Below, piece after piece: positions 1 to 9,061 of a stretch of 64,000 bases of DNA. A program made the translations under genes and the position numbers. The first letter of the stretch is position 1. Every line of letters begins with the position of its first letter. A model generated the notes under the pieces. That model was not told the DNA's origin. It ran no database searches and was given only the letters and a program-made list of their open reading frames with translations. Origin of the DNA: Pseudemcibacter sp038106445 (GTDB lineage: Bacteria > Pseudomonadota > Alphaproteobacteria > Sphingomonadales > Emcibacteraceae); the NCBI GenBank assembly GCA_038106445.1, contig JAYODU010000007.1, forward strand, positions 47,280 through 111,279, in the 5' to 3' direction.

Positions 1-525
1 GCCAAACATAGTAAGACCCGATCCGTTTGGTTCTTCGCACCCTGAACCGGCCCAGTTTTGGTGGTTATATGTGATCTGGCTTGAACGAAGGCCCAGATTA
101 TAAAAAATATCCACATTATCCAGATCACGCCGGAAATGGGTTGAATTCTGGGTCAGATAAAATACCGCCATTTTGTTTTCGGCGCGTGCCTTGGCAATAT
201 CTTTTACAGTCGTTGTACGCAAATAGTACTGATTTTTACGGTCAAGAAATTCATTATATATAAGTATCCATTCCATGGTCAGGTCGTAGGCTTCCTGTTC
301 CTGAACCTTTGGATCACAAAGTGTGATGCAGATCGCCCGCATCCCGGCTTCAAGCATTTCTTCAACCAGACTGTTTTCATAAACATCGCGAAGTTCACCC
401 ATGGCATCAAATATAAGTGATTTTCCATTCCATGGATTCCCCCTTGCTTCCGCCCATGAAATATTCGGCAAACTTGCCATAAGCGGCAACGCCGTTGCCC
501 CGGCTAAAAACTGTCTTCTGTCCAT
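1..525 (-). CDS. Tat-exported membrane dipeptidase-like protein (peptidase M19), partial
   Basis: The window start cuts this gene, so only the first 175 residues are visible. The ATG at 525 has a GGGAG ribosome site about 7 nt upstream. The N-terminus MDRRQFLAGATA followed by a hydrophobic stretch is a twin-arginine signal, so the protein should act in the periplasm. The last visible residues, GSGCEEPNGSGLTMFG, match the M19 signature seen in renal-dipeptidase-type enzymes. Where classical members have an N-terminal H-x-D metal pair, this one reads FDAMGE (residues 39-44). I recall a Tat-exported M19 subgroup with that sequence, so dipeptide hydrolysis is a family-level guess. It is divergent from the amine oxidase array that follows. 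Confidence 0.8.
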   Translation of the reverse strand, partial: MDRRQFLAGATALPLMASLPNISWAEARGNPWNGKSLIFDAMGELRDVYENSLVEEMLEAGMRAICITLCDPKVQEQEAYDLTMEWILIYNEFLDRKNQYYLRTTTVKDIAKARAENKMAVFYLTQNSTHFRRDLDNVDIFYNLGLRSSQITYNHQNWAGSGCEEPNGSGLTMFG

Positions 526-730
526 TTTATTCTCCCTGGATGTCTTTTTTTGCTGTAATAATCATAACAGTGCAAATCTTGAAATAACAAGCAAAATTGG
601 TGTCACACATCTCAAATATAATTAATCCATTGACTCATGCCATGGGTATATTGTTATTATATAACCTTAACTAACAACAATAATAAATAACGCACTTCAC
701 AAAAGTTATCTTTGGATTGGAGCATACAAA

Positions 731-2317
731 ATGAGCGAGCATACTAACAACCCGATTACAAAACGGGATTTTCTGCAAACCCTTGGAATGATTGGCGGAT
801 CAGCCGCCGTTATGACGGCACTATCGGGTTTTGAACACAGCCTGGCATCGGATATGAAAGCCCCGCCTGCCCTTGCGACCATGGGAAACGGCAAAAAAGT
901 AGTCATCCTTGGCGGTGGACTCGCGGGTATGGTTTCAGCACTTGAGCTTGGTAAAAAAGGATATGAGGTCGAAATACTTGAAGCGCGTGATTTCGCTGGT
1001 GGACGGACGAGTTGCTCAAGAAAAGGCACAAAGGTAACCCATGGTGACGGAACGGTTCACACCTGTGACTTTGATCACGGACAATATCTGAATCACGGCG
1101 CGTGGCGAATTCCGGGTCAGCATCATTCAACACTTTATTACTGCCGTACACTTGGCGTTGAATTGGAAGTGATGCTCAATCATAGCAGCCAGTCCTATGT
1201 CTATGCGGACAATATAGAAGGTCCATTGAACAAAAAACGTATTCGCCGTATTCATCTTGAAAGTGACCGTAAAGGTCATGTGGCTGAACTGCTTGCCAAA
1301 TGCGCGGCTGGTGGGGCGCTTGATGAAATGATCGCGAAAGAAGACGTTGAAAAGCTACTTACCTATCTGAAAGGCATGGGTCTTATCGACAATGAAACCT
1401 TTGAGTATCAGGCAAACCAGGTCCGCGGTTATTCAAGTTATAAAGGTGGTGGGGATAATTACGGAACCCTGTCTGAACCATACAGTCTTAGTGAAATTCT
1501 GAACGTAAATTTTGAAACCCGGGAACTAACATCGGATCATCCGACCTGTATGTTCCAGGCAAAGGGTGGCATGGATCAGATTTCTTTTGCGCTTCGTGAT
1601 GCGCTTCCACGTGGTGTATTGAAATTAAACAAGGAAGTGACCAAAATTTCACAAACTGATGATGGTGTTTCCATAAATTATAAAGACACAAAATCCGGCA
1701 GAGAAATGACAACAACGGGTGATTTCCTCATTTCTACTATCCCTTATGCCGTTGTAACCGAAATCGATAATGACTTTAGCCCAGAAATTATTGAAGCAAT
1801 GAAAACGCCATCACCAAGTCAGGTTTCAAAATTTGGCCTTCAAATGAAAACCCGTTTCTGGGAAACAGAAGACATGATTTATGGTGGTGTTTCATCGACC
1901 AGTATGGCGGGTAATATTGCCTACCCTTCTGCGGAACTTCATGGCAAAAATGGTGGTGTGATTCTAGCATCATACCTGTTTGGTGGTCGTTCCACAGATT
2001 TCAATAAATTAAGTGTTGACGAAAAAATTGAATACGCACTTTCCATTGGAGAAAATGTCCACCCAGGACAATACCGTGCAAACTTTAACGGCAAAGCCGC
2101 CGGTATAGTCTGGGAGAATGAAAAATACAATAAATCCGGCTGGTCAAGCTGGGGTGGTGACAGCATCAAAAAACTGCCTGCCATCCTTAAAGGTCAAAAC
2201 CGCGTGCTGTTTTCCGGTGACTGTATTTCGCCACGCCTGTCTGGATGGATGGCCGGTGCGATCGAAGGTGCATGGATCACTATCGCGGAGCTTGACAAAA
2301 GAGCCGCACAAATCTAA
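731..2317 (+). CDS. Tat-type FAD-dependent amine oxidase, array copy 1
   Basis: Flavin monoamine oxidase family, 528 aa. Residues 10-40 form a Tat-like signal (TKRDFLQTLGMIGG, then a hydrophobic run to SLAS) with KR in place of RR. The FAD-binding Rossmann motif GGGLAG lies at 61-66, with the ribose-binding acidic end EILEARDFAGGR near 81-92. The C-terminal FAD signature GWMAGAIEGAW lies near the end. Such enzymes oxidise an amine or amino acid to an imine, releasing ammonia and usually hydrogen peroxide. The substrate cannot be read from sequence. It is the first of four tandem paralogues on the same strand. A GGAG ribosome site lies about 9 nt before the ATG. Confidence 0.88.
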   Translation: MSEHTNNPITKRDFLQTLGMIGGSAAVMTALSGFEHSLASDMKAPPALATMGNGKKVVILGGGLAGMVSALELGKKGYEVEILEARDFAGGRTSCSRKGTKVTHGDGTVHTCDFDHGQYLNHGAWRIPGQHHSTLYYCRTLGVELEVMLNHSSQSYVYADNIEGPLNKKRIRRIHLESDRKGHVAELLAKCAAGGALDEMIAKEDVEKLLTYLKGMGLIDNETFEYQANQVRGYSSYKGGGDNYGTLSEPYSLSEILNVNFETRELTSDHPTCMFQAKGGMDQISFALRDALPRGVLKLNKEVTKISQTDDGVSINYKDTKSGREMTTTGDFLISTIPYAVVTEIDNDFSPEIIEAMKTPSPSQVSKFGLQMKTRFWETEDMIYGGVSSTSMAGNIAYPSAELHGKNGGVILASYLFGGRSTDFNKLSVDEKIEYALSIGENVHPGQYRANFNGKAAGIVWENEKYNKSGWSSWGGDSIKKLPAILKGQNRVLFSGDCISPRLSGWMAGAIEGAWITIAELDKRAAQI

Positions 2318-2327
2318 GTCTTGCGCA

Positions 2328-2768
2328 ATGCGCGTAATATTTAAAGGTTATGAGGCACGCGATAAAAACGCGTGCCTTTCTCTTTTTGATGAAAACTGTC
2401 CTGAGTATTTTGCCCCAAACGAAAGGACGGATTTTGAAAATTTCCTTGATAGCGATCCCGATGAATATCAGCTGTGTATAACAGACAATAAAATTGTTGG
2501 CGTTTTTGGCGTTATGCCTGATGTTGATAATTCATGCAGTATAGTCTGGATTATGATTAGCGCAGCGGCACAGGGCAAAGGCGTCGGTACACAAATGATG
2601 CAATATGCCCTTGACCGCGCAAAACTACCAAACGTCAACAAAATATATATTGCCACCAGCCATGTTGCTTTTAAATTTTTTGAAAAGTTCGGTGCAACAA
2701 TCATTAGTAAAACTAAGAATGGCTGGGGTCCTGATATGCATAGGATTGATATGGTAATCAAACTTTAA
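2328..2768 (+). CDS. GNAT family N-acetyltransferase
   Basis: A 146-aa protein with the acetyl-CoA-binding loop QGKGVGTQMM in the second half and the C-terminal GNAT pattern (HVAFKFFEKFGA). I start it at the ATG at 2328 (MRVIFKGYEARDK). The same frame stays open further upstream, but that stretch lies inside the preceding amine oxidase and does not look like GNAT sequence. It follows amine oxidase copy 1 by 10 nt and is probably co-transcribed with it. An amine or a small metabolite is a plausible acyl acceptor, but the substrate is unknown. Confidence 0.8.
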   Translation: MRVIFKGYEARDKNACLSLFDENCPEYFAPNERTDFENFLDSDPDEYQLCITDNKIVGVFGVMPDVDNSCSIVWIMISAAAQGKGVGTQMMQYALDRAKLPNVNKIYIATSHVAFKFFEKFGATIISKTKNGWGPDMHRIDMVIKL

Positions 2769-2881
2769 GCTTACCATTTAGTCAATGATGGTCCTAAATT
2801 CTTCGAATTTTTATTTGTTATGTTATATCAGATATGTTATTACCTAACAAAATGATTAATTGTACAAAATGGGACTGATAA

Positions 2882-4492
2882 ATGACTGAACAATTAAACA
2901 GTTTTGCCGGTATGAGCAAACGCGATTTTCTGCAAAAGCTTGGCATGATTGGCGGATCTGCTGCACTTTATACCGCGATGCAGGGGCTAGATATGGTGCA
3001 GGCATCCGTACATGACAAACCGCCCGTATTATCCACAGAAGGAAATGGCAAAAAAATAATCATCCTTGGTGCAGGGTTAAGCGGACTTGTCACCGCACTT
3101 GAGCTTATAAAAAAAGGATATAACTGTCAGGTGATTGAAGCCCGTGACCATGTGGGTGGACGCTGTCAGTCCGCGCGTAAAGGTAAGGTAATCGAAGAAG
3201 TCGGCGGTGAAACACAGGTTTGCGGTTTTGAACATAACCAGTATCTGAACATTGGCCCGTGGCGTATTCCCGCCGAACACAGGGCGGTTATTCATTATTG
3301 CCGCGAGCTTGATGTTACACTGGAACCAATGATCAACAAGGCAGTACACGCGTATTATTACAGCGAAAATATAGAGGGCCCGCTTAAGGGAAAACGTATC
3401 CGTCAGGTGGAAATTGATGTTGACCGTGCCGGTAATGTACAGGAACTGCTTGCCAAGGCCGCAAACAACGGTGCCTTGGATGAACATTTCAATACCGAAG
3501 ACAAAGAACGCCTTCTTGAATATCTGGCAAGTACGGCCCTATTAGACCGCGATGAACTTAGCTATCGTGCCAACCGTGGACGTGGGTATAAAATTGATGC
3601 ATATCCCGGTTCGGCACTGGATGCGGGTGAATTATCGGAACCAATTGAGCTTGGTGAACTTTTAAAAGTAAAAATCGGTACCCGCTGGCATACAGCCGAC
3701 CATCCGGCCGTCATGTATCAGGCAAAAGGCGGAATGGATCAAATCCCGTTTGCAATGCGTGATGCGCTTTCACCAAATACTGTAACTTACAATGCAGAAG
3801 TCATTAACATCGAACAAAGTGATGATAATGTTGTCGTAACCGTAAAAGATATGAATAGTGGAAATGTGAGCACCGTTAGCGGTGATTTTGTTATCTCCAC
3901 GATCCCCTTCTCGGTTCTTAGCAGTATTGATAATAATTTCAGTGATGAAATCAAGGACGCATTAAAATCCGCCACAAGTTCACCGGCCTACAAAATCGGT
4001 TTACAATTCACACGTCGTTTCTGGGAAGAAGATGACATGATTTATGGCGGATCATCATATTCCGATATGGACGGCCATTATGAAACAAGCTATCCGTCAT
4101 CAAACCTGTTCGGAAAACAGGGGGATGTAATGCTGGCTAATTATAAATATGGTAACGGCAGCGTGGAACTTTCAAATATGACAGTGGCAGAACGGATTGA
4201 ACATACGCTTGCGTGCGGCGAAAAACTGCATCCGGGGAATTTCCGTAAACATTATAACGGTCAGGCAATTTCAAAAGCATGGCATAAGGATCGTTTCGCC
4301 CTTGGCGGAGCATCCAGTTTCCGCAGTAACCGCCAACGTACGAAAAATATTCCTATCGTTATTAAAGGTGAAAAACGCGTCATTTTTTCTGGCGGCGGCA
4401 TTTCGCCTTATCACAGCGCATGGATGACCGGTGCAATCGAAGGTGCATGGCACATGATTGCAGAATTTGATAAACGTATGGTACAAATTTAA
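2882..4492 (+). CDS. Tat-type FAD-dependent amine oxidase, array copy 2
   Basis: A 536-aa paralogue of the gene at 731. The signal region reads MSKRDFLQKLGMIGGSAA (residues 11-28), again KR rather than RR, with a possible A-x-A site at MVQA. The FAD motif GAGLSG spans 63-68 and is followed by EARDHVGGRCQS. Between the dinucleotide motif and the substrate domain all four copies keep a block resembling NIGPWRIPAEH and HYCRELDV. The C-terminus carries WMTGAIEGAW. It has its own 110-nt upstream gap and is followed by a strong terminator at 4504-4534, so it may be an independent transcript. The substrate is unknown. Confidence 0.88.
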   Translation: MTEQLNSFAGMSKRDFLQKLGMIGGSAALYTAMQGLDMVQASVHDKPPVLSTEGNGKKIIILGAGLSGLVTALELIKKGYNCQVIEARDHVGGRCQSARKGKVIEEVGGETQVCGFEHNQYLNIGPWRIPAEHRAVIHYCRELDVTLEPMINKAVHAYYYSENIEGPLKGKRIRQVEIDVDRAGNVQELLAKAANNGALDEHFNTEDKERLLEYLASTALLDRDELSYRANRGRGYKIDAYPGSALDAGELSEPIELGELLKVKIGTRWHTADHPAVMYQAKGGMDQIPFAMRDALSPNTVTYNAEVINIEQSDDNVVVTVKDMNSGNVSTVSGDFVISTIPFSVLSSIDNNFSDEIKDALKSATSSPAYKIGLQFTRRFWEEDDMIYGGSSYSDMDGHYETSYPSSNLFGKQGDVMLANYKYGNGSVELSNMTVAERIEHTLACGEKLHPGNFRKHYNGQAISKAWHKDRFALGGASSFRSNRQRTKNIPIVIKGEKRVIFSGGGISPYHSAWMTGAIEGAWHMIAEFDKRMVQI

Positions 4493-4503
4493 CCCAAGAC
4501 AGG

Positions 4504-4534
4504 AAAAACCCGGCTTATTTTCGCCGGGTTTTTT
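4504..4534 (+). terminator. Rho-independent terminator after amine oxidase copy 2
   Basis: Stem AAAAACCCGGC (4504-4514) pairs perfectly with GCCGGGTTTTT (4523-4533) across an 8-nt loop, and the right arm runs into a T tract. It lies 12 nt after the copy 2 stop codon and 42 nt before copy 3. Confidence 0.9.
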
Positions 4535-4575
4535 ATTAAAAAAACAATTTAATTTATAAATATTAGAGACTTAGC

Positions 4576-6168
4576 ATGACTGATTATTTAAATGATTTAA
4601 GTAAACGCGATTTTCTTCAAGCCATTGGGATGATTGGCGGAACGGCAACAATGTTGGCCGCAATGGGTGGATTTGACAAGGCGATTGCATCAGACCAGAA
4701 AGAACCACCAAAAATGAGCACCGACGGAAATGGCAAAAAAATTACCGTCCTGGGGGCCGGTCTTGCCGGTATGGTGCTTGGAATTGAACTATCCAAAAAA
4801 GGATATATTGTCGAAATACTTGAAGCCCGTTCATTTGCCGGTGGGCGCTGTCAGTCAGCCCGCAAAGGAACGGTGATCCATGAAATGGGCGGCGAACGTC
4901 AGGTTTGCGATTTTGATAATGGACAATATGTAAATTATGGCCCCTGGCGCATTGCACAGGAACATCATTCTACCCTTCATTATTGCCATACGCTTAATGT
5001 TGAACTTCAACCGATGATTAATGAAAGTGCACAAACATTTATTTATTCTGAAAATGCCGAAGGTCCGCTTAAAGGAAAGCGCATCCGGCACCGTCATGCG
5101 GAAGTTGACCGTGCGGGTAATGTATATGAAATACTTGCAAAATGTGCAGCCGATGGTTCGCTTGATGATAAAATGACCGCTGAAGACCGTGATAACCTGC
5201 TTGAATATCTGAAAGGCACTGGCCTTATCGACCGGCAGGAATTAAATTATTTAGGGGGTCGCGCCCTTGGCTTCGACAGTTATCCCGGTGCAGGAATGAA
5301 TTTCGGCAGACTTTCAGAACCATATGCCTTTGCTGATCTTTTAAAAGTAAGCGTTGGCGCCCGTTGGGATACAGCAGACCACCCTGCCGTCATGTTCCAA
5401 CCCGTCGGTGGCATGGATATGATCGCAAAAGCCATGTATGCCGCCCTTCCCCAAGGCATGGTTAAATTTAAAAAGGAAGTCACTAACATTGCGCAAACCG
5501 AAAACGGCGCACAAGTAAGCTATTTCGATACGCAGACAGGTGAAGAGAGCATCGCAAACTGCGATTACTGTATTTCCACCATTCCATTTGGTGTTCTTAA
5601 CAAGATTACTAATGATTTCAGCGCGGAAATGGTTGATGCATTAAAAAGCCCCCGCAGCGCCCCGGCGTATAAGATCGGGCTCCAGTTTAGCCGGCGTTTC
5701 TGGGAAAAGGATGAAATGATTTATGGTGGTGTAACCGAAACAGACATACCGGGTAACCGCATCATTTCCTACCCGTCCAATGATTTGCATAGCCCACACG
5801 GGGGAGTGCTTCTGGCCGATTATGAATTTGCGGCGCAAGCTATTGCCAATTCCAATCTTTCCAATGCTGAACGCATTGAACTCGCACTTAGCAGCGGCGA
5901 AAAAGTTCATCCGGGTCTATACCGCAAATATTATAACGGCAAGGCTATGTCCATGGCCTGGCATAAGGAAAAATATTCACTTGGCGGCTGGGTTGGCTGG
6001 TCACGCCGTGGACGTGAACAAAAACTTCCAACCATCCTTAAAGGTGAGCGTCGTGTGCTCTTCAGTGGCAATGGCATAACACCGATTCTCGATGGCTGGA
6101 TGGCTGGTGCAATTGAAGGGGCGTGGTACACAATGGCAGACCTTGATAAACGCGTAGCTCAAAGCTAA
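4576..6168 (+). CDS. Tat-type FAD-dependent amine oxidase, array copy 3
   Basis: A 530-aa paralogue. The signal region is LSKRDFLQAIGMIGG (residues 8-22) with a possible cleavage site after AIA near 38. The FAD motif GAGLAG is at 60-65, then EARSFAGGRCQS. The mid-protein block NYGPWRIAQEH and the C-terminal WMAGAIEGAW are as in the other copies. By eye it is closest to copies 2 and 4 (shared GGRCQSARKGTVI-type stretch), while copy 1 has GGRTSCSRKGT. It sits behind a terminator, so it probably has its own promoter in the AT-rich 42 bases between 4534 and 4576. The substrate is not predictable. Confidence 0.88.
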   Translation: MTDYLNDLSKRDFLQAIGMIGGTATMLAAMGGFDKAIASDQKEPPKMSTDGNGKKITVLGAGLAGMVLGIELSKKGYIVEILEARSFAGGRCQSARKGTVIHEMGGERQVCDFDNGQYVNYGPWRIAQEHHSTLHYCHTLNVELQPMINESAQTFIYSENAEGPLKGKRIRHRHAEVDRAGNVYEILAKCAADGSLDDKMTAEDRDNLLEYLKGTGLIDRQELNYLGGRALGFDSYPGAGMNFGRLSEPYAFADLLKVSVGARWDTADHPAVMFQPVGGMDMIAKAMYAALPQGMVKFKKEVTNIAQTENGAQVSYFDTQTGEESIANCDYCISTIPFGVLNKITNDFSAEMVDALKSPRSAPAYKIGLQFSRRFWEKDEMIYGGVTETDIPGNRIISYPSNDLHSPHGGVLLADYEFAAQAIANSNLSNAERIELALSSGEKVHPGLYRKYYNGKAMSMAWHKEKYSLGGWVGWSRRGREQKLPTILKGERRVLFSGNGITPILDGWMAGAIEGAWYTMADLDKRVAQS

Positions 6169-6226
6169 AAGCAGGCTTGCATTATCAAAAAAGCCCCCTA
6201 ATATAATTTTTTGCATAACGGTGCGT

Positions 6227-6255
6227 GATATTACCGGTTTGTGATCGGTAATATC
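6227..6255 (+). promoter_or_regulatory. Perfect inverted repeat upstream of amine oxidase copy 4
   Basis: GATATTACCG (6227-6236) and CGGTAATATC (6246-6255) are exact reverse complements separated by 9 nt. No T tract follows, and the copy 4 ATG (6284) comes 28 nt later with an AGGGG ribosome site between. The placement fits an operator or a 5' leader hairpin better than a terminator. Confidence 0.5.
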
Positions 6256-6283
6256 TGTTCCGGCTGATAAAGGGGAATTCAAT

Positions 6284-7873
6284 ATGTCTGATAAAGCTGA
6301 TTTTACAAAACGGGATTTTTTAGCATCCATTGGCATGGTCGCGGGCACGTCGGCAATGATGACGGCCCTTGCGGGATGGAATATGGCCATGGCATCAACC
6401 ATGCTTGCACCACCAAAATTATCATCGGATGGAAATGGTAAAAAAATACTGGTTCTTGGCGCCGGGATTTCCGGTCTTGTCTGTGCTATTGAGCTTCTGA
6501 AAAAAGGCTTTGATGTTCAGATACTTGAAGCAAAAAACCATGCTGGCGGACGATGCATGTCTGCACGCAAAGGGACCGTCATCGAAGATGTTGGTGGTGA
6601 ACGACAGGTTTGCGATTTTGATCACAACCAATACCTTAATGTCGGCCCCTGGCGCATTCCCGCAGAACATCATTCAACCATTTATTACTGCCGCAAGCTT
6701 GGTGTTGAGCTTGAACCTTTTGTAAACAAGGCCTTTGCTGCCTATTATTTTCAAAGTGAAGGCAGTGGCTCGCTGGTTAAAAAACCACTTCGTCAAAGCG
6801 ATGTTGACATTGACCGCGCCGGCCACGTAACAGAACTACTGGCAAAATGTGTAAACGACGGGCTTCTTGATGAAAAGCTGACCAAAGAAGACCAGGAAGC
6901 TCTTCTTGAATATCTGCGTGCAACAGGGCTTATCGACAGACGTGAACTTAATTACCGCGCTAACCTTGCCCGTGGCTGGGAAAACACCCCCACTGTGGGA
7001 ACGGATATGGGCAAACTTTCTGATCCCTATCAGTTATCCGATCTTCTGAAAATTAAAATTGGTGCACAGCGCGAAGAACGGGATCATCCGCCAATGATGT
7101 TCCAGCCAAGGGGTGGCATGGATCGGATCCCCGCTGCTATGGTACGCGCCCTTCCTGAAGGGATCATTCGCTATAATTCGGAAATTACCGAAATTAAGCA
7201 GTCCGATAATCAGGTCATGGTGACTTATACGGACACACAGACCCGGGTTACAGAAACCGCAACCGCGGATTATGCCATCAGCTGCATTATATTTCCCGCA
7301 CTAAATAAAATTAAAACCGATTTTCGTGATGATGTTATTGAAGGGCTTCGTGCTCCCGCCTCATCGCCGATCACGAAACAGGGACATCAATTCTCAGAAC
7401 GTTTCTGGGAAACAGAGGAAGATATATTTGGCGGTATCACCTATAATGATATTCCCGAAAGCGGTGATATCAGCTATCCGTCATCGGAATTCTTCGGCAC
7501 AAATGGTGGTGTCCTGCTGACGGCTTATGCCCGCCGCGGTGCGGCTATAAGCCTTGGGAACATGAGTATCGCAGATCGTCTTGAACGTGGTCTTGAAATC
7601 GGTGAAATGGTACATCCGGGACGGTTCCGTAAATATTATAACGGTAAGGGTATTTCTATGGCATGGCATAAACAGAAATATGCGCTTGCCGCGTGGGTCA
7701 CATGGTCGCAGCGTAATATCGCGCTTAAAATGCCGCCACTTATTAAAGGTGAACGTCGTGTACTGTTTAGCGGCAATGGCATGGCACCGTTTCATCAGGG
7801 CTGGATGTTTGCGGCGATAGAAGCCGCCTGGCATTCCATCGAAGATCTGGATAAACGCGTCGGAGCAGGATAA
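6284..7873 (+). CDS. Tat-type FAD-dependent amine oxidase, array copy 4
   Basis: The fourth paralogue, 529 aa. Signal region FTKRDFLASIGMVAGTSA (residues 7-24) with possible cleavage after AMA. FAD motif GAGISG (59-64), then EAKNHAGGRCMS. The conserved NVGPWRIPAEHHST block is present. The C-terminal FAD motif is GWMFAAIEAAW, altered from the GAIEGAW of the other three, which suggests drift in this copy. Its leader holds a perfect inverted repeat (6227-6255) absent from the others, so this copy may be regulated separately. The start is supported by AGGGG 9-13 nt upstream. Confidence 0.87.
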   Translation: MSDKADFTKRDFLASIGMVAGTSAMMTALAGWNMAMASTMLAPPKLSSDGNGKKILVLGAGISGLVCAIELLKKGFDVQILEAKNHAGGRCMSARKGTVIEDVGGERQVCDFDHNQYLNVGPWRIPAEHHSTIYYCRKLGVELEPFVNKAFAAYYFQSEGSGSLVKKPLRQSDVDIDRAGHVTELLAKCVNDGLLDEKLTKEDQEALLEYLRATGLIDRRELNYRANLARGWENTPTVGTDMGKLSDPYQLSDLLKIKIGAQREERDHPPMMFQPRGGMDRIPAAMVRALPEGIIRYNSEITEIKQSDNQVMVTYTDTQTRVTETATADYAISCIIFPALNKIKTDFRDDVIEGLRAPASSPITKQGHQFSERFWETEEDIFGGITYNDIPESGDISYPSSEFFGTNGGVLLTAYARRGAAISLGNMSIADRLERGLEIGEMVHPGRFRKYYNGKGISMAWHKQKYALAAWVTWSQRNIALKMPPLIKGERRVLFSGNGMAPFHQGWMFAAIEAAWHSIEDLDKRVGAG

Positions 7874-7875
7874 AT

Positions 7876-8124
7876 TTGCAAAGCCCGTTAAAGATACGCT
7901 TATACGCCCTCTTTTGTTATCTATCGGCTGCTTTTTTTATTCTGCTGGGTGCGGGTGTGTCGGTTTATTTGCTTGATATGTTTTTTTACGCTGAAAACGG
8001 TGTTCTGGTTGCCAGCATATTGCTACCGTTTAGTATTATTTTAATCATCATGGGTATTGCCGTATTTAAGTTTGCCGGCAGAATTTTGAACCCAGCAATA
8101 GAAATCGAGGATACAGAGGAATAA
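7876..8124 (+). CDS. Small two-helix membrane protein, unknown function
   Basis: An 82-aa protein beginning at a TTG (7876) two bases after the amine oxidase copy 4 stop, with AGGA just upstream. Two hydrophobic segments (about residues 9-32 and 40-65) are joined by a short loop, and the tail is acidic (EIEDTEE). I recognise no family. Size and topology resemble two other small proteins nearby at 8697 and 9062. Tight spacing on both sides suggests co-transcription with copy 4 and the hydrolase that follows. Confidence 0.6.
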   Translation: MQSPLKIRLYALFCYLSAAFFILLGAGVSVYLLDMFFYAENGVLVASILLPFSIILIIMGIAVFKFAGRILNPAIEIEDTEE

Positions 8125-8651
8125 TAGCAACCATTTTTACCCACCCGATCATACCTGTGACCGCAGCTTACCTGATTGGGCGTGATAAGGTATCCACAAG
8201 ATTGATGTTTGCCGCCGGGATCGCATCGATAATCCCGGATTTTGATGTGATCGGCTTACAATTCGGTATTTCCTACGGCGATCAATTCGGGCACAGAGGA
8301 TTTACCCATTCAATCTTTTTTGCATTTGTGCTGGGGATAATCGCATCCCTTTTGAACATTTACCTGCAAGCATCTAAAAATATATGCTTTTGGATGGTAT
8401 TTATCGGCTGCGGTTCACACGGGATACTTGATGCCCTTACCGATGGCGGACGGGGCATTGCTTTTTTCTGGCCGATTACCGCAGAAAGATATTTCTTTCC
8501 CTGGCAACCTATCGAAGTTTCACCCATCGGACTAGCACGCTTTCTGACACCCCGAGGACTTGATGTATTGATAAGTGAGTTATGGATTATATGGGTTCCG
8601 GCAATAATTCTGATTTTTTTAGCTAAAAGAATATCTTCAAATCCCAATTAG
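8124..8651 (+). CDS. YdjM/DUF457-like inner-membrane metal-dependent hydrolase, probable ATA start
   Basis: A 175-aa membrane protein of the LexA-regulated YdjM/DUF457 family: acidic and His motifs PDFDVIG, GHRGFTHS and GSHGILDALTDGG, with several hydrophobic helices. Only GTG 8157 offers a standard start, but beginning there would remove the family-typical N-terminus. Reading back gives ATIFTHPIIP, headed by an ATA at 8124 that overlaps the previous stop as TAATA, exactly where a TAATG coupling would be, with AGAGGA just before it. I therefore place the start at the ATA, or at a nearby ATT (8133). Hydrolase activity is a family annotation only. Confidence 0.65.
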   Translation: MATIFTHPIIPVTAAYLIGRDKVSTRLMFAAGIASIIPDFDVIGLQFGISYGDQFGHRGFTHSIFFAFVLGIIASLLNIYLQASKNICFWMVFIGCGSHGILDALTDGGRGIAFFWPITAERYFFPWQPIEVSPIGLARFLTPRGLDVLISELWIIWVPAIILIFLAKRISSNPN

Positions 8652-8696
8652 CTTATAGTATAAAGCCATTTTCTAGGCATTAAGGCTCATTTTAAA

Positions 8697-8951
8697 ATGA
8701 CAGAACGAAAAATCGAAAAAGCGATCTTCAATTATAAAATCCTACGTATGATTATGATGGGCTTTGGTACATTTCTGGTCGCCGTTGGCCCCTTTTACGC
8801 TTATTTCATCATTCAACAGGTTGGCTTTGACGGACTTGGTGATGTTTTCTGGGTTTTTCTAAGTGCGGTACTCGCCTTCCCGGCGGGTATATTCATCTGC
8901 ATTATTGGGCGCCGGATCAGGGAACCAATCCTCAAGGATGAAGAAAAATAG
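8697..8951 (+). CDS. Small two-helix membrane protein, unknown function
   Basis: An 84-aa protein with a basic N-terminus (MTERKIEKAIFNYK), two hydrophobic segments (about 17-38 and 50-72) and a charged tail (GRRIREPILKDEEK). It starts at an ATG with only a weak AAGG upstream. It resembles the 82- and 84-aa neighbours at 7876 and 9062 in length and topology. I see no motif that gives a function. Confidence 0.5.
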   Translation: MTERKIEKAIFNYKILRMIMMGFGTFLVAVGPFYAYFIIQQVGFDGLGDVFWVFLSAVLAFPAGIFICIIGRRIREPILKDEEK

Positions 8952-9061
8952 CCTATCATCACTTTTTCTTTTATTATCAATAAATTGCTAACTTTTTTGC
9001 TGTAAAATATGCTTGATTATTGAAACTAAACGTTTTTTCAAGTGTAGTTAGTAGGTGATTT

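Noticed and set aside
3077..3487. 136-codon open frame antisense to amine oxidase copy 2
   Set aside because: Similar antisense frames recur at the homologous positions of the other copies, which shows they follow codon usage of the real genes.
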